Source: Zygnema cylindricum
Taxonomy: Eukaryota; Streptophyta; Zygnematophyceae; Zygnematales; Zygnemataceae
NCBI GenBank assembly: GCA_037447655.1
Contig: JBBHKE010001166.1
Location: 71,623-83,557, forward strand
Direction: 5' to 3'
DNA length: 11,935 nt
This document shows, one piece after another, positions 8,061-11,935 of this stretch; within the stretch, counting starts at the first letter, position 1; every line of letters begins with the position of its first letter. The notes below the pieces were generated by a model. The model saw only the letters and a program-made list of their open reading frames with translations. It was not told where the DNA came from and made no database searches. Position numbers and translations under genes: made by a program.

Positions 8061-8484
8061 CGGCTGCGGCCGCTGCCAACCGCACGCCCATGGGCGAAAT
8101 CATAGGTGCGGCCCCATTCCGTAATCCTTAAACTCACACCCCATTTACCCTCACTAAAATTACACACACATAAAACCTTCGTCAGAACGCTCCACCACGT
8201 GTTCACCTTCACCACCCACCCTTCCTCTTTCCATCCTTCCTCACCCCCTCCCTTCCTCCACCTCTTCCATTCTTTCCTTCCTTCCTTGCATGACCATTAT
8301 TTCTCCCCTTCCTCTCTCGATCATTTCCCTTTCTTCTTCCATATCCATTTTTCTCTGTTGCATCTATGTTATTTTTTGGCCCACTACCAATTTCCCCATC
8401 CATCCCACATGGTTCCTTTTCCTCTCCCAATTTTTCTCTTCTTCTCACCCTCCCTATTCCCATGGCTTCTTTGACTTATTGACC
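8061..8484 (+). promoter_or_regulatory. leader (5' UTR) of copy R with polypyrimidine tract
   Basis: Starts with a short GC-rich block (8061-8095, containing GCGGCCGC), then the 70 bases conserved with copy L, then a markedly CT-rich part from about 8206 to 8460. Open frames here encode Ser/Pro/Phe/His-rich strings set by the base composition and are not convincing proteins. The leader ends at the ATG chosen at 8485. Confidence 0.6.
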
Positions 8485-9402
8485 ATGTCCGGAAACCCTT
8501 CTTATTCCCTTCTCCCTCCCCCACCACCACCCAAACCTCGTAAATCTTCTAGGCGTTTGGAATGTCCTAGGTTTCACAACTTTTTTGCTGCTGGGGCTGG
8601 TATTTCCCTTCACACATGGAGTTGTCGACATTGTATAACTTTGGGTGGTCGTTTGTCTACCACCTCTCCTCAATCGTCGTCGGTCACACTCCCCTCCGGT
8701 CCAACAGATGAGGATTGGAATTTCGTTCGTGAGTTAGATGTTTTGGGGGCTTACGATTTGGGAGCTCACCGCCAACGATTGTACACCCGTATACCTATGG
8801 CCGTCAAGACAATAGTACAAGATGCCCGGCACCTCCCCTTGTCCCACATTTCTTCAAACCCGGCGGACATTGCTCCTTGGCACCTTCTTCTTATGTTCTC
8901 TCTCTGGGTGCTAGTCCTTCCACGTCGTGGAGGGGGCAGTGGGGCTAGAGAAACTATAGCCCGTTGTTGCCGATTCCTTTGTTGTGAGTGGAAGGCCCTC
9001 CACCCCTAGCATGAGGATCAGGTATCGAGTACCTCTTTCATACCACGTCGGCCACCTAGGCCATCGGATGTCCCGGCCTCTTATCGTTGATTTATTCACT
9101 TAGGCCGTGTTGGTGAGCTTTCTCGAGGGGTTCAGGCCCTACAACCATTCACCTTTGACCCCGGATCTTCTTCCACTATTGAGGTCCTTCGAGCTCTCCA
9201 CCCCCCTGCCCTTTCCCCTTTACCCCCTTTCATCCACGCCTTTGAGCCTAATTAGAGTTTTACTTTGTATCGGGAGGTTTTCATTAAGGCTCTTAGCTCT
9301 TCTCCTCATCTTTCAGCGGGGGGCCCCTTGGGCACAGTGTATGAGTTGTTTCGCGATGTTTTGCCCCCTGAATCGGGTGCCCAGGGTACGATGTGTTTTT
9401 TC
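8485..9402 (+). pseudogene. LINE copy R N-terminal region with zinc finger
   Basis: I chose ATG 8485 because the frame upstream is only CT-rich leader, whereas MSGNPSYSLLPPPPPPKPRK looks like a protein start. Residues 27-47 give C-x2-F-x12-H-x3-C: a CCHC finger with the second Cys replaced by Phe (a TGT to TTT change would explain it). The rest matches copy L: LGAYDLGAHRQRLYTRIPMA, SNPADIAPWHLLLMFSLW, FIKALSSSPHLSAGGPLGT. Stops at 9007-9009, 9088-9090 and 9253-9255 are private to this copy; 9088 looks like CGA to TGA deamination. The frame passes into RT coding by a -1 change at a T TTT TTC heptamer, 9396-9402. In related elements this region binds DNA at the target. Confidence 0.75.
9396..9402 (+). 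promoter_or_regulatory. candidate -1 frameshift heptamer U UUU UUC
   Basis: The upstream frame reads TGT TTT TTC GAG, so the heptamer is in the phase needed for -1 slippage (X XXY YYZ). After slippage the next codons CGA GTA TGT TCC open the RT frame. Copy L makes the same -1 change at the same place but its heptamer is degraded (G ATT TTC). I could not assign a downstream pseudoknot. Confidence 0.4.
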
Positions 9403-10066
9403 GAGTATGTTCCCTTATTGCTAGTGGGGATGTTCCCCCTCGGATTTGTGATCTTCTCACGACGTCCCCCCTTGTGGCAGTCGCCAAACCTAATGGTGGG
9501 ATCCGCCCTATCGCCGTTGGAGAGGTTTTGTATAGATTGGTGGCTCGTGCGATATGTCTTCAGCTCCAACCGGCTTTCCATGATTATTTTTCTCCTCATC
9601 AGTTTGGAGTGGCCAAGAGAGGGGGTTGTGAGGCCGTGGTCCACGGGATTCGGGCTTTGTTGGATGTACTTCCGGATTGGTTGGTCCTTCGTTGACGTTT
9701 CCAATGCCTTTAAAACGGTGGATTGGTACGTGATTTTTTTGTGAGCTTATGGCGGCTCCATCTCTGATTGTCCAATTATTCCCCTTTGTGAGGGCTTTCT
9801 ATTCTTTGACAAGCAGCCTTTCCTTCTCGGCCGATGGTGATCTCATTCCTCTCTCCTCTACTACTGGCACTAGCCAAGGCGACCCTCTCGGCGGACCTAT
9901 GTTCGCCCTCGCCCATTACCAGGCCATTTGTGCCTCCGCAGCCGCCTTCCCTTCTTGCCTTTTCCCTTCGATCCCAGATGATACGCACATTATTGGGCCA
10001 AGAGAACAAGTCGTGTTGGCATATGATTTTTTCAAGGAATGTTTAGTCGAACTCAACCTTTTAGTC
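9403..10066 (+). pseudogene. LINE copy R reverse transcriptase core
   Basis: Motifs in order: RVCSLIASGDVPPRICDLL, KPNGGIRPIAVGE (9486-9524; the RPIAVG fingers motif is intact), SPHQFGVAKRGGCEAVVHGI, motif A as VDVSNAFKTVD (catalytic Asp codon 9694-9696), motif B as GTSQGDPLGGPMFALAH (QGDPLG 9875-9892), motif C as PDDTHIIG (Asp pair 9977-9982). All catalytic residues remain. A 2-base loss just before motif A moves the frame (TGA 9693-9695 closes the upstream frame), and the T7 run near 9730 moves it again. The frame for motifs B and C ends at TAG 10067-10069. DDTH in place of the more usual FADD context and the double Gly in GDPLGG mark a particular family, which from memory I associate with plant RT-domain proteins. 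Confidence 0.92.
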
Positions 10067-10069
10067 TAG

Positions 10070-11597
10070 CCGTCGAAGTGTGTTATTTGGTCTCCTCAGG
10101 ATATTCCACTTGCGTTTACTCCACCTCTAGGTTTTGAAACCCCTTCTCCCTCCGATGGCATTCGAGTGCTTGGTTGCCCCTTTAGTTCGGTTACTTTCAT
10201 GACCCAATTCTTTCATGATGCTTTACACACAAATCTAGCCCAAGTGGACGATCTTCCTCGCCTTCCCGATCCCCAAGTTGCTTTTGCTATGTTAAATAGG
10301 TTGTTTTCCCCACATCCCTTCTTATCTTACTCGTACTTCCCCTCCCACTCTGACATTTATCTCCTCTCTCTCGGCTTTTGACGATCGCCTCATGGAAGTC
10401 CTCCGCACTTTGTTAGGTCGGGGGGTATTTGATCGCGAGTCTGGGCCATCGGCCCGCATTCAGGCATCCCTCCCTGTCTCTACTGGAGGGTTGGGTCTAC
10501 TATCCATTGCTCGTGTTGCTCCCGCTGCCTATTTGGGAAGTTGGTGTCTTATTGCCTCCACTCTTATTTCCCGTTTCTTGGCTAGGGACACCCCCGTCCT
10601 ACCTATTGTTATCCCCCGGGTTTTAAACGGTGTGTTCGCCTTCCAGCGATCTCTATTGGACGCGTCACGTTCTCTTCCTCCCCATGCCCTAGTGGATGTG
10701 CCAATTTTCTCCACCCTTCTTACAAAATCAGTTGAGCGTGTACAGGAATCGATTTCTGATCGGGTTGTCGACGCCATTAAATCCGACCCTCTCAAGGCGC
10801 TTCCCTCTGATTCTTTGTGTGCCTATCTTCTCTCTTGTGGCGGACCTGGTTCTAGGTCTTGGCTTTTCGCTACACCGATTTTGTCCATTCTCTGATTCTC
10901 ACTGGCTCAGTTCACCACCGCCCTCCGGTTTCGCCTTGGCCTCCCCCATCCTCCTTTACTTGGCTCTCTTGTTTGTGCATGTGGTCGCATCTTAGGTGCT
11001 GATGGTGTCCATTTGCTTCGTTGCTCCCATGGGGGAGATTTAATCCAGGCGCACGACACTATTCGCGATGCTGTTGCGACTATCGCTTCAGAGGGTGGCT
11101 TTTCTGTGCGTCGGGAAGTTTCTCATATTATTCCCAAGCATCAGGTTGATGTTGTTCTGCTTGATGGTGCCCGTTGCATCTTCGGTGATATTGTTTTGGC
11201 GAACCCAACTTCAGCTACAGTTGTTGGTCAGGTGGCTCGACATGTTGGGGTGGCGGCTCGTGATGCCGCTAAGGCGAAAGAGCGTGATTATGCCCAGCGG
11301 GACCCTATGGATGACTCTATTCCGATGGCGGTTGAGATCTTTGGTTTTCTGGCTGTTGGAATGGACGAGTTTCTCCGTACTTGCGCTCGACGTGCTTTCG
11401 AGCGCCGAGGACCAGGGAGCCCTTCTCCTTCGGTCCTTACTTCTTTTTATTGTCAACGCTTATCTGTGGCTTTACAATGAGTGCAAGCTTCTATTCTCCT
11501 CCGATCGGCTGTTGCGGCTATGGATCGTCGCTGGGTTCTGGAACTCCCTCAACGTGCTCCCGAGGGATGGGGGGACTTACGGGGTTGCTTTTCGTAG
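10070..11597 (+). pseudogene. LINE copy R C-terminal half: thumb/linker, CCHC motif and REL endonuclease
   Basis: Starts after TAG 10067 with PSKCVIWSP in the same frame. An extra base near 10306 moves reading to the frame that then runs to 11597, broken by TGA at 10893-10895 (TCA in copy L) and TGA at 11478-11480 (CGA in copy L). Conserved landmarks are GGLGLLSIARVAPAAYLGSW and FRLGLPHPPLLGSLVCACG. The CCHC motif is C-x1-C-x9-H-x3-C (10974 to 11024). The nuclease follows: QVDVVLLDG (Asp 11148-11150), FGDIVLANP (Asp 11187-11189), AKAKERDY (Lys 11271 and 11277, Tyr 11289) and SIPMAVEIFG. CCHC followed directly by a D/D/K/Y nuclease is diagnostic of R2-type elements, where it nicks the target DNA to prime reverse transcription. 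Confidence 0.87.
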
Positions 11598-11826
11598 TTA
11601 TTTAATTGGGTTGGGGTTGGAGTTGTAGTTCTAGCTTTGTCAATTGTCATGCTTTTCATTTTGAGTTTGGGTGCTTTTATTTTCCTTGTTGTTGTTTCTT
11701 TTTGTTTTTGTTGTGCTGTTATTTTATTCCCCTGCTGGTAGTTTTTCAGTTTCGGCCATGCCACCCCTTTTGTCCCCCCGGACCAAGATGGTTTACCATC
11801 GTGTTTTTTAATTTATCCTGCGTATT
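11598..11826 (+). other. 3' untranslated region of LINE copy R
   Basis: T- and G-rich, about 230 bases, with no 40-bp duplication. The last 80 bases align to copy L: GTAGTTTTTCAGTTT, GCCATGC, a GGAC element, the hairpin and a T-rich end. There is no exact AATAAA here (AATTTA stands at that place), and the sequence ends in (TA)n with no poly(A). Confidence 0.7.
11787..11800 (+). repeat. 3'-terminal hairpin of copy R
   Basis: GATGGTTTACCATC, identical to 3780-3793 on the opposite strand. Arms of six bases, loop of two. It lies 26 bases before the (TA)n tract begins. Confidence 0.7.
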
Positions 11827-11827
11827 T

Positions 11828-11935
11828 TATATATATATATATATATATATATTTGTTATATATTATATATGTTATATATATGTTATATATATATATATAT
11901 GTTATATATATACATGTCATATATATATGTTATAT
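11828..11935. repeat. (TA)n tract at the 3' end of copy R, continuing past the window
   Basis: TA dinucleotides with GTTATATAT recurring several times at irregular spacing. It is bounded on the left by the LINE 3' end. Confidence 0.93.

Larger units (their letters stand above)
7749..11826 (+). mobile_element. non-LTR retrotransposon copy R (REL-endonuclease type), degraded, apparently full length
   Basis: About 4.1 kb from the (TA)n core to the next (TA)n tract, with no LTRs. In order: a hairpin motif, four 68-bp monomers, a leader with a long CT-rich part, an N-terminal zinc-finger region, RT, CCHC motif, REL endonuclease and a 3' UTR ending in the hairpin. The domain order is that of R2/NeSL-type LINEs, which typically insert at specific targets, not of APE-type plant L1 elements. 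Coding breaks are nonsense codons at 9007, 9088, 9253, 10067, 10893 and 11478, a 2-base loss near 9690, phase changes near 9402 and 9730, and an extra base near 10306. It cannot be active as it stands unless some breaks are recoded. Confidence 0.88.

Noticed and set aside
7591-8124. Open frames across the 68-bp monomers and (TA)n core
   Set aside because: They arise from repeats; the 68-bp period changes frame every unit, so no conserved protein can be encoded.
8106-8474. 122-residue plus-strand frame in the CT-rich leader
   Set aside because: Composition is Ser/Pro/Phe/His/Leu driven by the pyrimidine tract, it lies in the leader of copy R, and copy L does not conserve it.
9730-9750. A third shared frame change at the T7 run after RT motif A
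   Set aside because: Both copies are out of phase here, but by different amounts (spacing differs by two bases), so these look like independent homopolymer slips and not a shared recoding site.
3745-11826. A single DNA transposon with the two copies as terminal inverted repeats
   Set aside because: Each arm is itself a complete directional retroelement with RT and nuclease regions, and divergence between arms is far too high for inverted repeats of one element; no transposase is seen.

Overview
This window looks like repeat-rich nuclear DNA from a plant or related streptophyte. It holds remnants of two unrelated retroelement classes separated by long (TA)n tracts, and no intact host gene, tRNA, rRNA or CRISPR array. 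A non-flowering land plant (moss, liverwort, lycophyte or fern) is my best guess, because the reverse transcriptase (RT) proteins resemble, from memory, RT-domain proteins predicted in such genomes. This host call is an inference with low confidence.

Layout. (1) Positions 1-1553, minus strand: the gag and early pol part of a decayed Ty1/copia-type LTR retrotransposon (UBN2-like gag, CCHC zinc knuckle, DSGA protease), cut off by the window edge. (2) 1554-2883: no gene; several compact inverted repeats; it could include leader or LTR of the copia element, but I cannot delimit an LTR. (3) 2884-3757: about 870 bp of TA-rich low-complexity sequence. (4) About 3745-7690, minus strand: copy L of a non-LTR retrotransposon (LINE). 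(5) 7688-7748: a short (TA)n core. (6) About 7749-11826, plus strand: copy R of the same family. (7) 11828-11935: (TA)n running off the window.

The two LINE copies are head to head: their 5' ends meet at the central (TA)n and both 3' ends run into (TA)n. Each codes for an N-terminal zinc-finger remnant, an RT (KPNGGIRPIAVGE, DVSNAF, QGDPLGG and DDTHIIG motifs), a CCHC motif and a C-terminal restriction-like endonuclease (REL), the order seen in R2/NeSL-type elements. Both are dead as single open frames, with stops and frameshifts that are mostly private to each copy.

Two breaks are shared by both copies although their codons have diverged mainly at silent positions. One is a -1 frame change between the N-terminal region and the RT, where copy R carries a classic U UUU UUC heptamer in the correct phase. 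The other is an in-frame UAG between the RT catalytic core and the C-terminal half. Together they raise the possibility that the family uses translational recoding. Inherited defects or recurrent cytosine deamination remain serious alternatives. The family also has 68-bp tandem monomers at its 5' end, a pyrimidine-rich leader and a GATGGTTTACCATC hairpin at its 3' end that reappears, one base short, at the 5' edge of copy R.
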